NCBI RefSeq assembly: GCF_015680705.1
Contig: NZ_JADNYP010000001.1
Span: 1-64,000 of the forward strand
Source: Pseudomonas fulva
GTDB lineage: Bacteria > Pseudomonadota > Gammaproteobacteria > Pseudomonadales > Pseudomonadaceae
Direction of reading: 5' to 3'
Length of the DNA: 64,000 nt
The position numbers were made by a program, and so were the translations under genes. Shown here one piece after another: positions 6,434 to 14,643 of this stretch. The notes under the pieces were generated by a model. It ran no database searches and had not been told where the DNA came from. It was given only the letters and a program-made list of their open reading frames with translations. Each line of letters starts with the position of its first letter. The stretch's first letter is position 1.

Positions 6434-8929
6434 GTGACCAGAACCCAAGGCGGCACCGCCGCACCCCTTGACGATAATCCTGCCCACAGACGTACCGGCG
6501 GTATGTTTTTTCCTTTGTTCGGCGCATTTGTCATATGCGTGGCGCTGGCCATCGGGCTCGGCGGCGTCTGGCTCGCCTGGCTCGGTGGATCGCTCTATTA
6601 CACAGCGGCCTCACTGGTCAGCCTGGCGGCCGGAATTCAGTTGTGTCGGCGACGCGCCTCAGGCGTATGGCTGATCAGTGGTCTGACGATTCTGACTCTG
6701 GTTTGGGCGTGCTGGGAAGTCGGATATGACGGCTGGGCGATGATTCCCCGCCTGGACTGGCTGATCGTACTGTGCCTGATTATGTTGCTGGCCTGGGGGC
6801 CGGTTCGCCGGCAGCTCGGCATATCCCCCGCTGCCCATCTAGCGGCATCCGGCATTCCTGCGGTGCTGGGCGTGGCCGCCATCATGACGCCACTGATTCT
6901 GCCGTCGAACGTCGAACTGGCAGATCCGGCTCTGGCCGCAGCTCGCCCGACTGCACCCTTCAACGCTCCGGAGCGGACTCCAGTAGACAGCAATGTCGCG
7001 TCCACTCACGACGAGAGCAACTGGACGGCCTATGCCGGCTCCAACCACTCGAACCACTTTTCTCCAGCGGCGCAGATAACGCCCGAGAATGTTGGCCGTC
7101 TGGTGAAAGCCTGGGAGTTTCACACCGGCGACCTGCCCGAGCCGGGCGAAGGCATCGACTATCTGAACGAGAACACGCCGTTGAAGGTCGGCGACACGCT
7201 TTATGTCTGCACTCCAACCCAGCAGATAATCGCGCTGGACGCGACCTCGGGTCAGGAACGCTGGCGTTTCGACCCCAAGGCCGACCGCAAGGCGTTGAAA
7301 ACCGCCGGTGCCTACTGCCGCGGCGTAGCGTTTTATCAAGCACCCGCCCAAACCGACGACTGCCCAACCCGTATCGTCTGGGGCGTGACCGGCGGGCGGA
7401 TGGCGGCGGTCGACGCGCGAACCGGCCAGCTGTGCCAATCGTTCGGCGACGGCGGCTATGTCGATTTGAAGAAACACCTGGGTGACTTCACGCCGGGCTA
7501 TTTTGGCAACACGTCCGCACCTATCGTCTTGCGTGACAAAGTCATCATCGGTCATATGGTTCGTGACGGACAGGACCGCCTGGCCCCTTCCGGAGTAGTA
7601 CGCGCGTTTGACGCCGTTACAGGCAAATTCGCGTGGGCCTGGGATCTGGGCCGACCTGGTCAAACTGGCGAACCGGGTCCGGGCGAAACCTATACTCCTG
7701 GCACGCCAAACGTCTGGGCGCCGCTGGCAGCAGACGACCGTCTGGGTCTGGTGTACCTGCCAACCGGTAACGCGGCGGGTGATTTCTGGGCGAGCACCCG
7801 GTCGGCCATGGAAGAGGAATATACCTCGTCGCTGGTGGCGGTAGACGTAGACACTGGACAGGTTCGCTGGTATTTCCGCACCGTGAACCATGACCTGTGG
7901 GATTTCGATATCGGCCCACAACCGAACCTGATCGACTGGCCTACCGAGCAAGGTATGAAGCCTGCAGTCATCCAGGCCACCAAGTCCGGTCAGATCTTCG
8001 TTCTGAATCGCGAGACCGGAGAACCGCTGATGCCGGTGGAGCATCTACCAGTGCCTCAGGGGGCGGACGGCGGTAACTGGACCGCTGCTACCCAGCCTTT
8101 CTCTACCGGAATGCCGAATACCGTGGGTGCGCCGAGCAAGAGTGCCGAGCTGCTTGAGGAGGCCGATGCCTGGGGCATCAGCCCGTTCGACCAGCTGCAG
8201 TGCCGGATTCAGTTCCGCAGCTTGCGTTATGACGGAATGTTCACGCCGCCCGTGGTCGGCGGGACTCTGGCATACCCGGGCAACCATGGTGGCATCAACT
8301 GGGGTGGGGTCTCCGTGGACCTCGACAAGGGCATCATGGTGATGAACACCAATCGGCTGCCTTATGTGGAACGGCTGGTGCCCCGTGAAGAGATCGACCG
8401 TGCAGGGTCGCGTTCCTTGACTCAAGGCGGGCCATCCAAAGGGCTGATGCCACAGGTCGGTCTTCCGATGGGCGCGCAGAAAGCACCATGGCTGTCGTCT
8501 CTGCAGACCCCCTGCATCGCGCCACCATGGGGCTATCTGTCCGGCGTAGACCTGCGCACTAAGGAAGTCATCTGGCGCCGTCCGTTGGGTTCGGGCCACG
8601 ACACCGGCCCGCTGGGCATTGCCTCCGGTGTAAGTCTGCAGATGGGTACGCCTAGCGACGGCGGACCGCTGACCACATCCGGAGGGGTGACATTCATTGG
8701 CGCGGCTCTGGATTACGTGATGCGAGCGTTTGATACCAACAGCGGCGAACTGTTGTGGCAAACCCGCCTGCCGGCCGGCCCTCAAGGTTCTCCCCTGACC
8801 TACGTACAGAACGGCAAGCAGTTTGTAGTGGCTGTAGTCGGCGGCCACGACCGCCTTGATACGCGCATCGGCGATAGTGTGATCGCCTGGACTCTTCCTG
8901 ATTCGAACAAAAAAGGAGTGCAACCATGA
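6434..8929 (+). CDS. Membrane-bound PQQ-dependent dehydrogenase, glucose/quinate type
   Basis: An 831-residue quinoprotein of the Gcd/QuiA family, which oxidises sugars or polyols in the periplasm and passes electrons to ubiquinone. Residues about 24-160 hold five transmembrane helices; the eight-bladed propeller follows, opening with WTAYAGSNHSNHFSPAAQITPENV. Recognisable blades include PLKVGDTLYVCTPTQQIIALDA, VNHDLWDFDIGPQPNL (the Asp of HDLWD matches the catalytic base of Gcd), and a C-terminal AGPQGSPLTYVQNGKQFVVAVVGGH. The GTG at 6434 starts the longest frame; ATG at 6503 is an alternative with the first helix still intact. It overlaps the next gene by ATGA, indicating translational coupling. 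The substrate is unknown. Confidence 0.9.
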   Translation: MTRTQGGTAAPLDDNPAHRRTGGMFFPLFGAFVICVALAIGLGGVWLAWLGGSLYYTAASLVSLAAGIQLCRRRASGVWLISGLTILTLVWACWEVGYDGWAMIPRLDWLIVLCLIMLLAWGPVRRQLGISPAAHLAASGIPAVLGVAAIMTPLILPSNVELADPALAAARPTAPFNAPERTPVDSNVASTHDESNWTAYAGSNHSNHFSPAAQITPENVGRLVKAWEFHTGDLPEPGEGIDYLNENTPLKVGDTLYVCTPTQQIIALDATSGQERWRFDPKADRKALKTAGAYCRGVAFYQAPAQTDDCPTRIVWGVTGGRMAAVDARTGQLCQSFGDGGYVDLKKHLGDFTPGYFGNTSAPIVLRDKVIIGHMVRDGQDRLAPSGVVRAFDAVTGKFAWAWDLGRPGQTGEPGPGETYTPGTPNVWAPLAADDRLGLVYLPTGNAAGDFWASTRSAMEEEYTSSLVAVDVDTGQVRWYFRTVNHDLWDFDIGPQPNLIDWPTEQGMKPAVIQATKSGQIFVLNRETGEPLMPVEHLPVPQGADGGNWTAATQPFSTGMPNTVGAPSKSAELLEEADAWGISPFDQLQCRIQFRSLRYDGMFTPPVVGGTLAYPGNHGGINWGGVSVDLDKGIMVMNTNRLPYVERLVPREEIDRAGSRSLTQGGPSKGLMPQVGLPMGAQKAPWLSSLQTPCIAPPWGYLSGVDLRTKEVIWRRPLGSGHDTGPLGIASGVSLQMGTPSDGGPLTTSGGVTFIGAALDYVMRAFDTNSGELLWQTRLPAGPQGSPLTYVQNGKQFVVAVVGGHDRLDTRIGDSVIAWTLPDSNKKGVQP

Positions 8930-10071
8930 AGTCATGTCTAGGTATATGGGTGATGACCGGCAGCCTGCTGCTGTCGGGTATTGCGCAAGCAGCGCAGCCG
9001 GTCAACGGCAAAACTGCCCCTGCGTTCGGTACCGGCCCGGTCAAGGTCGAGCGGATCGCGTGGTTTCCCGAACAACAGAGTACCGGTGTCGCCGTCTCTG
9101 CCGACAACCGGATCTTCATCAGCCTGCCACGCATCAGTGTAGACGTGCCGGTAAGTGTGGCCGAACTGGTCGACGGCAAGCTGGTGACCTACCCTAACGA
9201 GCAGTGGAACGGTTACCGTAATGCCAAAGGTGCCGCGAACGATCCTGCGCATCAGTTCGTCACAGCTCAGGCGATCGTCTTCGACCACCAAAACAATCTC
9301 TGGGTAGTGGACCCCGCCACCCCGCATCGCAGCGGGCCGATCAAAGGCGGCGCCAAGCTGGTGCGGATCAACATCGCAACCAATAAGGTCGACAAGGTCA
9401 TGTATTTCGACGACAAGGCTGTTCCGGAAGGTGCGTCGCTCAATGATGTACGCTTCAGCCCGGACGACCGTTATGCATATTTGAGTGACGTGGCGAACCC
9501 TGGACATCCGGGGGCCATCGTGGTCATGGATCTGCACACTGGCAAAGCCTGGCGGGCTTTATCCGGAGACCCGTCAACGCAAACCGCCCCCGACCTCTAT
9601 CTAATGGCGGACGGCAAGAAACTGCTGACACCCAAGGGCGAAGGTTTGCAACTGAACATCGACGGCATTGAAATTTCGCCGGACGGCAAAACGTTCTATT
9701 GGCAAGCCTTGACAGGCGATACGGTTTACAGTGTACCGACCGAGGAGCTCAACGATCCGGAACGCGCCAAACACGTCCGCCCCGAAGCGGTCGCCAAAAC
9801 CCACCCGGCCGACGGCCTGTGGATTGACGCGGCGGGACAGTTCTTCGTCAGCAATCCCTCCGAAGACGCCGTCGAAATCGCTGACCACGTTGGCGCACCT
9901 CTGCGTATGTTGTTCAAGGACAAGCGCATGCGCTGGCCCGATAGCTTCGCTCAGGGTCCGGATGGCGCGCTTTACGTGAGCGCCAGCTTCATTGGAGACA
10001 GTCCCTGGTTCAAGCCTGAGGCCACCACGACGCCAAGTGCTATTTTCAGAATAACGGCGGAAAAGCGCTAG
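8926..10071 (+). CDS. Exported Yellow/MRJP-family (dopachrome tautomerase-related) propeller protein
   Basis: A 381-residue protein with a signal peptide (residues 1-22, cleavage after AQA) and a bacterial Yellow/major-royal-jelly-type six-bladed propeller related to SMP-30 lactonases. Family segments include ERIAWFPEQQSTGVAVSADNRIFISLPR, FDHQNNLWVVDPATP, PEGASLNDVRFSPDDRYAYLSDV, IDGIEISPDGKTFYW and PDSFAQGPDGALYVSASFIGDSPWF. Start overlaps the PQQ dehydrogenase stop (ATGA), so both are made together and meet in the periplasm. By analogy with Gcd plus gluconolactonase, it may open or rearrange the dehydrogenase product, but no lactonase activity is shown for this family member. Members have been labelled L-dopachrome tautomerase-related. 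Confidence 0.82.
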   Translation: MKSCLGIWVMTGSLLLSGIAQAAQPVNGKTAPAFGTGPVKVERIAWFPEQQSTGVAVSADNRIFISLPRISVDVPVSVAELVDGKLVTYPNEQWNGYRNAKGAANDPAHQFVTAQAIVFDHQNNLWVVDPATPHRSGPIKGGAKLVRINIATNKVDKVMYFDDKAVPEGASLNDVRFSPDDRYAYLSDVANPGHPGAIVVMDLHTGKAWRALSGDPSTQTAPDLYLMADGKKLLTPKGEGLQLNIDGIEISPDGKTFYWQALTGDTVYSVPTEELNDPERAKHVRPEAVAKTHPADGLWIDAAGQFFVSNPSEDAVEIADHVGAPLRMLFKDKRMRWPDSFAQGPDGALYVSASFIGDSPWFKPEATTTPSAIFRITAEKR

Positions 10072-10096
10072 TCGTGCGGACTCTCGCTGCATCATT

Positions 10097-10120
10097 CCTG
10101 GCGGCCCATTCGCCGCCGGG
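10097..10120 (+). terminator. Hairpin after the PQQ dehydrogenase operon
   Basis: GGCGGC (10100-10105) pairs with GCCGCC (10112-10117) and the stem extends three more pairs outward, starting 26 bases after the propeller gene stop. No T-run follows, so its strength is uncertain. The stretch 10121-10411 holds no gene I can support; a basic 83-codon minus-strand frame there (10092-10343) is unconvincing. Confidence 0.45.
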
Positions 10121-10411
10121 AACTTCGGGTTAGGACTGATCGGGATACTCGGTCTCCCTGACAGAGGCAGGCGTGAATGCCCCGCTCGGTACTTGCGGCC
10201 GCCTTGTTGGCCTCACGACTGGCTTTAGTATCGGAACTTGATTTCATCGCTGCCCTCATCGGCTTGGCAGTTGGGCGACTCAGGCAGACACGGCTGGGTG
10301 ACATGTAGTGACTCGCGAAAGGATCATGGTTGGTTGTGGGCAAAGTGATGCACGGTGGAATTAGGGATTAAAACCACCCCACGATGCGTTTTGAGTGAAT
10401 TATGGGTCAAC

Positions 10412-10440
10412 AAAAAGACCGGCAAATACTTGCCGGCCTT
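10412..10440 (-). terminator. Rho-independent terminator of the OprD/aldarate operon
   Basis: CCGGCAA (10419-10425) and TTGCCGG (10430-10436) form a stem with a 4-base loop. Read on the minus strand the stem is followed by TTTTTG, a proper U-run. It lies about 45 bases past the end of the minus-strand OprD gene. Confidence 0.8.
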
Positions 10441-10484
10441 ACCGCCAATGGTCAGCGGCCACTTCTCGCACATGATCCTGACGA

Positions 10485-11729
10485 TCAGAACAGCGGCAGC
10501 GTGTAGGTCACGATCAGCCGATTCTCATCGATATCGCGCTGATAGTTGGAGCGCAGCGAAGCGTTGCGCCATAGCACGTTGACGTTTTTCAGCGGCCCGG
10601 ACTGGATGGTGTAGCCCAGATCCGTATCCCGTTCCCACTCTCGGCCCTCTCCCGCAAAGGTGGCCGGATCGGCATGGTCTCCATGGTTGTAGCGCGTCGA
10701 GAAGGTCAGCCCCGGAACACCTAGGGCAACGAAGTCATAGGCATATCGCAGTTGCCAGGTGCGCTCGCCGGGTTCCATGAAGTCCGCAGCCATCATGTAG
10801 TTGGTCAGGAAGGCATCGGTGCCGACCAGGTAAGGCATGGCGGTCGAGCCGGACAGGCCCTGGTAGGCGATACCAACGGTATGGCCGGCCTGGCTGTAAC
10901 TGAGCAACACATTGAGCGTGCGGTTGTCGATGTCACCCGCCAGAGCCTGGCCCTTGTCGTCACTGACGAAATAACGCGCATCCAGAGCCAGTTTGCCAGG
11001 GCCCAGCGCAGCGCTGCCGAGCAGACCCAGGTAGTGCTGGCCGTAGATTTCGTCGAGCTCGCCATATTGGTAGCTCAGGCTCAGGTTGGGACTGACCAAG
11101 TAGTCCACGCCACCCATGCGAAAGTCGTCGGCCTCAGGCGTGCTGCTGAAGCGGCGATTCTTGTTGACCAGGCTCATAGCCTCGCTATGGGCGTAATCGC
11201 GCTTGGTGGTGCGGTCGATCCGAGCATAGGTCAAGGTCAGGCCGTCGAACTCTTTGGAAGTCAGCACGCCGCCCTGGAAGGTCTGCGGCAGAATCCGTCC
11301 GGTGCTGGAAGCAATGGTTGGGTACTTGAGCAACTGCGTGCCGATCTTGAGCTCCGTCCGGGAAAGTCGCGCTTTGGCCGTAAGGCCGAATTTGCTGTAT
11401 TCGTCGGGGGCGCGCCCATCGGCGCCTACCGGGAGCAGACCGGTGCCACTGCGATCAGCAGAGGAATCGAGCTTGATACCGAGCATACCGATGGCATCGA
11501 TACCGAAGCCAACCACGCCAGGGGTGTAACCCGAGCGGAAATCCAGGACGAAGCCTTGCGCCCATTCTTCGCGCTTTGACACACCTGAATCTTCGCGGAA
11601 GTCGCGATTGAGATAAAAATTCTGGGCTTTCAGTGACGCTTGGCTGTCTTCGAAGAAGCCTTCGGCATGTGCCGGGAGGGTGAAGGACAGCAGGACAGCA
11701 GTCGGAAGCATTTTGTTGTTTTTGTGCAT
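10485..11729 (-). CDS. OprD-family porin of the aldarate operon
   Basis: A 414-residue porin with a signal peptide (cleavage after AHA near residue 22), the FFEDSQASLKAQNFYLNRDF opening and the family segments REEWAQGFVLDFRSGYTPG, IGMLGIKLDSSADRSGTGLLP, LRYAYDFVALGVPGLTF and a C-terminal NRLIVTYTLPLF. It is the last gene of the minus-strand set MFS transporter, talarate/galactarate dehydratase, altronate/galactarate-type dehydratase, porin, and ends in a terminator. That position makes a sugar diacid the likely substrate, by inference. Confidence 0.88.
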   Translation of the reverse strand: MHKNNKMLPTAVLLSFTLPAHAEGFFEDSQASLKAQNFYLNRDFREDSGVSKREEWAQGFVLDFRSGYTPGVVGFGIDAIGMLGIKLDSSADRSGTGLLPVGADGRAPDEYSKFGLTAKARLSRTELKIGTQLLKYPTIASSTGRILPQTFQGGVLTSKEFDGLTLTYARIDRTTKRDYAHSEAMSLVNKNRRFSSTPEADDFRMGGVDYLVSPNLSLSYQYGELDEIYGQHYLGLLGSAALGPGKLALDARYFVSDDKGQALAGDIDNRTLNVLLSYSQAGHTVGIAYQGLSGSTAMPYLVGTDAFLTNYMMAADFMEPGERTWQLRYAYDFVALGVPGLTFSTRYNHGDHADPATFAGEGREWERDTDLGYTIQSGPLKNVNVLWRNASLRSNYQRDIDENRLIVTYTLPLF

Positions 11730-11842
11730 GACTGATCCATGCGGCCCGTTTCAGCACGGGCCGGTTTCGTGACGTTGGAGGGTGTACAAGCCCTTGGGCA
11801 GAGCACTTCTGTGCCACAGGAGGCGACTAGCGCAGGCTCAAT

Positions 11843-13375
11843 TCACGCAAGCACGCCGATTTGCCACGGGCAGAACTCATCCTCACCCAAGCCATTCTCC
11901 TCGCTCTTGGTCGGCTCCCCCGAGGCATGGGCGAGCAGTCGCTCGAAGATCTCCTGGCCCATTTCGGCGATGGTCTTATCGCCATCGATGATCTGGCCGC
12001 AGTTGATGTCCATGTCGTCGCTCATGCGGTGGTACATCGGTGAATTGCTGGCAAGTTTGAAAGTAGGCGCCGGCACCGAGCCAAAGCACGACCCGCGGCC
12101 GGTGGTGAACGCAATCATGTTTGCGCCCCCGGCAATCTGACCTGTGGCCGAAACCGGGTCGTAGCCAGGGGTGTCCATGAAGACCAAGCCGCGAGTTTTG
12201 ACAGGGTGTGCGTATTCGTACACCTCCATCAGCGGGGCATTGCCGCCCTTCTTGGCCCCACCCAGCGATTTCTCCAGCACGTTGGCCAGGCCACCCGCGT
12301 TGTTGCCAGGACTGACACGCCCATTGATCTGGGTGTCTCGACCCCGGTTGTATTCCAGCCACCACTCGATGCGCTCGATCAGCTTGCGCCCTACTTCAGG
12401 CGTGGCGGCGCGCGCCGTCAGGGTGTGTTCGACGCCGAAGATCTCCGAGGTTTCCGAGAGGATGGCGGTACCGCCATGACGCACCAGGATATCCACTGCT
12501 GCGCCTAGGGCCGGGTTAGCCGACAGTCCTGAAAAGCCGTCCGAGCCGCCGCACTGCATTCCGATCATGAGGTGTTCGGCGGAAACCGGCTGACGGCGCA
12601 CTTCGTTGGCGGTGGGCAACATGCTTTCGATCAGTGCGATCCCTTGATCGGTAGCGCTCTTCACACCTCCAACATCCTGGATCACCAGCTTCTTCAACAT
12701 GTCTCCCTCGACCAGGCCTTCCTGTTCAAAGAAACCGTGAATGTTGTTTCGCTCGCAACCCAACGCTATCACCACCGCACCTACGGTATTGGGGTGCTTG
12801 ATATAGCCGCCGATGGTGCGACGCAAAAGATCCATCGGCTCGCCGGTCATTTCCATACCGCAGCCAATTTCGTGAACGAAAGGCACTACCCCATCGACAT
12901 TCGGGAAGCCCGCCAGGCGGCGCTCGTCGTAATGGTTGGCAATCTTGCGGGCCACCGTGGCGCCGCAGTTGCCTACCACGAACACTCCCAGGTAGTTGCG
13001 CGTGGCCACGCGACCATCGTCACGAACGATGCCTTGGAACGTCGCACGCTGATCGGGCGCAAGCAGGTCAGTAGGCACGTAGTCCAGGCCGTAGCGGTAA
13101 TCGCGGTCGGTTTCACCGAAGGCGATGTTGTGGCTGTGCATCCACGTACCGGGTGGCAAGTCTTCAGAGGCATAGCCGATGACCGTGTTGTACTTGAGCA
13201 CCGGCTCGCCTTTGGCAATCAGCCGTGCGGCAACCTTATGTCCGAGGGGTACCGGCTGCCGGGTGGTGACGCCTTCACCTGCAATGGCGGTGCCGGCGGG
13301 AATGTCGATGCGCGCGACGACCACATTGTCGGCGACATCGAGGCGAATTACGGGGCTAACTTCACGATGACTCAT
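11843..13375 (-). CDS. Altronate/galactarate dehydratase (UxaA/GarD) family
   Basis: A 510-residue sugar-acid dehydratase. The N-terminal 95 residues form the SAF domain (VIRLDVADNVVVARIDIPAGT, then GHKVAARLIAKGEPVLKYNTVIGYA). The large C-terminal part holds the family motifs NYLGVFVVGNCGATVARKI, MIGMQCGGSDGFSGLSANP, SPGNNAGGLANVLEKSLGG, IAFTTGRGSCFGSVPAPTFKLASN and DMDINCGQIIDG. Enzymes of this family remove water from altronate or galactarate to give 2-keto-3-deoxy acids using iron. Length (495-523 in the family) is normal. It lies 63 bases after the talarate/galactarate dehydratase and before OprD. Which sugar acid it takes cannot be read from the sequence. Confidence 0.85.
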   Translation of the reverse strand: MSHREVSPVIRLDVADNVVVARIDIPAGTAIAGEGVTTRQPVPLGHKVAARLIAKGEPVLKYNTVIGYASEDLPPGTWMHSHNIAFGETDRDYRYGLDYVPTDLLAPDQRATFQGIVRDDGRVATRNYLGVFVVGNCGATVARKIANHYDERRLAGFPNVDGVVPFVHEIGCGMEMTGEPMDLLRRTIGGYIKHPNTVGAVVIALGCERNNIHGFFEQEGLVEGDMLKKLVIQDVGGVKSATDQGIALIESMLPTANEVRRQPVSAEHLMIGMQCGGSDGFSGLSANPALGAAVDILVRHGGTAILSETSEIFGVEHTLTARAATPEVGRKLIERIEWWLEYNRGRDTQINGRVSPGNNAGGLANVLEKSLGGAKKGGNAPLMEVYEYAHPVKTRGLVFMDTPGYDPVSATGQIAGGANMIAFTTGRGSCFGSVPAPTFKLASNSPMYHRMSDDMDINCGQIIDGDKTIAEMGQEIFERLLAHASGEPTKSEENGLGEDEFCPWQIGVLA

Positions 13376-13438
13376 GGTGTTTTCCTATTATGACAACAGC
13401 CGTGGCGGTGCTGGCACTAGCAACACCACCAGGCGCAT

Positions 13439-14626
13439 TCAGGGACGCTTACCGAACTCGCGGGTGTGTTGAGTCCAGGCCTGCGCCTGTTCGCTGAGGG
13501 AGAAGCCTAGACCTGGACGATTGGGCACCCACATGCGGCCCTCACGAAGCTCCAGGCGCTCGTTGAACATCGGTTCGAGCCACTCGAAATGCTCCAGCCA
13601 TGGCTCGTCCGGATAAGCCGCTGCCAAATGCAGGTGAATCTCCATGGCGAAATGGGGAGCCAGTTTCAAGCCCTTGAAGCTGGCGAGGTTCATGATCTGC
13701 AGGAACGGCGTGATGCCGCCAACCCGAGGAGCGTCGGGCTGAATGAAGTCGCAGGCGTTGCCCGTGATCAGCTGAGCGTGCTCGTTGAAGCTGGTGAGCA
13801 TCTCGCCCGTAGCGATGGCGGTATCCAGCGAGGCAGTCAGGGCCGCGTGGCCCTCTACATCGGCACTGTCCAGCGGCTCTTCGATCCAGGTCAGGTCGAA
13901 CTGTTCGAGCTTGCGGCAGAAACGCTGAGCGGTGACGCGATCCCATTGCTGGTTGGCGTCGACCATCAGCGGGAAGCCCTCGCCGAGTTGCTCGCGCACA
14001 GCTTGCACGCGCTTGAAGTCGATGCTGGTGTCTGGCTGGCCGACCTTGATTTTGATCCCGCCGATGCCATTGCCACGAGAGGTCTGCACGTTCTCGAGCA
14101 CCTTTTCCAGCGGCGTCGACAGGTAACCACCCGAGGTGTTGTAGCACTGCACCGAATCGCGGTGGGCGCCCAGCAACTTGGCCAATGGCAGACCAGCGCG
14201 CTTGGCCTTCAAGTCCCACAGGGCGATGTCGAACGGCGCGATGGCCTGCGTAGTGAGTCCGCTACGCCCCATCGATGCGCCAGCCCACAGCAGCTTGTTG
14301 TAGAGCTTGGCAATATCGTTCGGATCCTCGCCCAGCAGAGTCGGGGCAATTTCCTGGGCGTGGGCATACATGCCGGGACCGCCGGCGCGCTTGGAGTAAC
14401 CGAAACCGATGCCCTCATGGCCCCCACGGGTGCGGATCTCGGCGAAGATGAAGGCGATCTCGACCAGCGGCTTTTGCCGCCCGGTCAGTACCTTGGCATC
14501 GCTGATAGGCGCGCCCAATGGCAGCACGGTGTAAGACAGCTTGATCCATTCGATGCTGTCGGTAGTGGCTGGACCAGGTTGCAGAGCGGCGATCTTGGGG
14601 TCGATGTAGACGTTGCTTTCGATCAT
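13439..14626 (-). CDS. L-talarate/galactarate dehydratase (enolase superfamily)
   Basis: A 395-residue mandelate-racemase-type enolase-superfamily enzyme that closely matches my memory of the Salmonella L-talarate/galactarate dehydratase along its whole length: PISDAKVLTGRQKPLVE, LLWAGASMGRSGLTTQAI, LLGAHRDSVQCYNTSGGY, HFEWLEPMFNERLELR and the ending EFGKRP. Catalytic KIK in GGIKIKVGQP, metal ligands in VDANQQ, WIEEPL and ATGEML, and the general acid-base His in APHFAME are all present. The product would be 5-keto-4-deoxyglucarate. I place the start at 14626, 17 bases after the transporter stop and with AAGGA upstream; a start at 14647 would overlap the transporter. Confidence 0.93.
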   Translation of the reverse strand: MIESNVYIDPKIAALQPGPATTDSIEWIKLSYTVLPLGAPISDAKVLTGRQKPLVEIAFIFAEIRTRGGHEGIGFGYSKRAGGPGMYAHAQEIAPTLLGEDPNDIAKLYNKLLWAGASMGRSGLTTQAIAPFDIALWDLKAKRAGLPLAKLLGAHRDSVQCYNTSGGYLSTPLEKVLENVQTSRGNGIGGIKIKVGQPDTSIDFKRVQAVREQLGEGFPLMVDANQQWDRVTAQRFCRKLEQFDLTWIEEPLDSADVEGHAALTASLDTAIATGEMLTSFNEHAQLITGNACDFIQPDAPRVGGITPFLQIMNLASFKGLKLAPHFAMEIHLHLAAAYPDEPWLEHFEWLEPMFNERLELREGRMWVPNRPGLGFSLSEQAQAWTQHTREFGKRP

Positions 14627-14643
14627 GAGCGGGGTCCTTGTTA

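Noticed and set aside
10092..10343. An 83-codon minus-strand frame in the gap after the PQQ dehydrogenase operon, with a Lys/Ala-rich middle.
   Set aside because: No ribosome site at a sensible start, arginine-rich low-information ending, overlap with the hairpin, and no family resemblance.
10752..11579. A 275-codon plus-strand frame.
   Set aside because: It is antisense to an OprD gene, which has full family motifs, and has no motif of its own.
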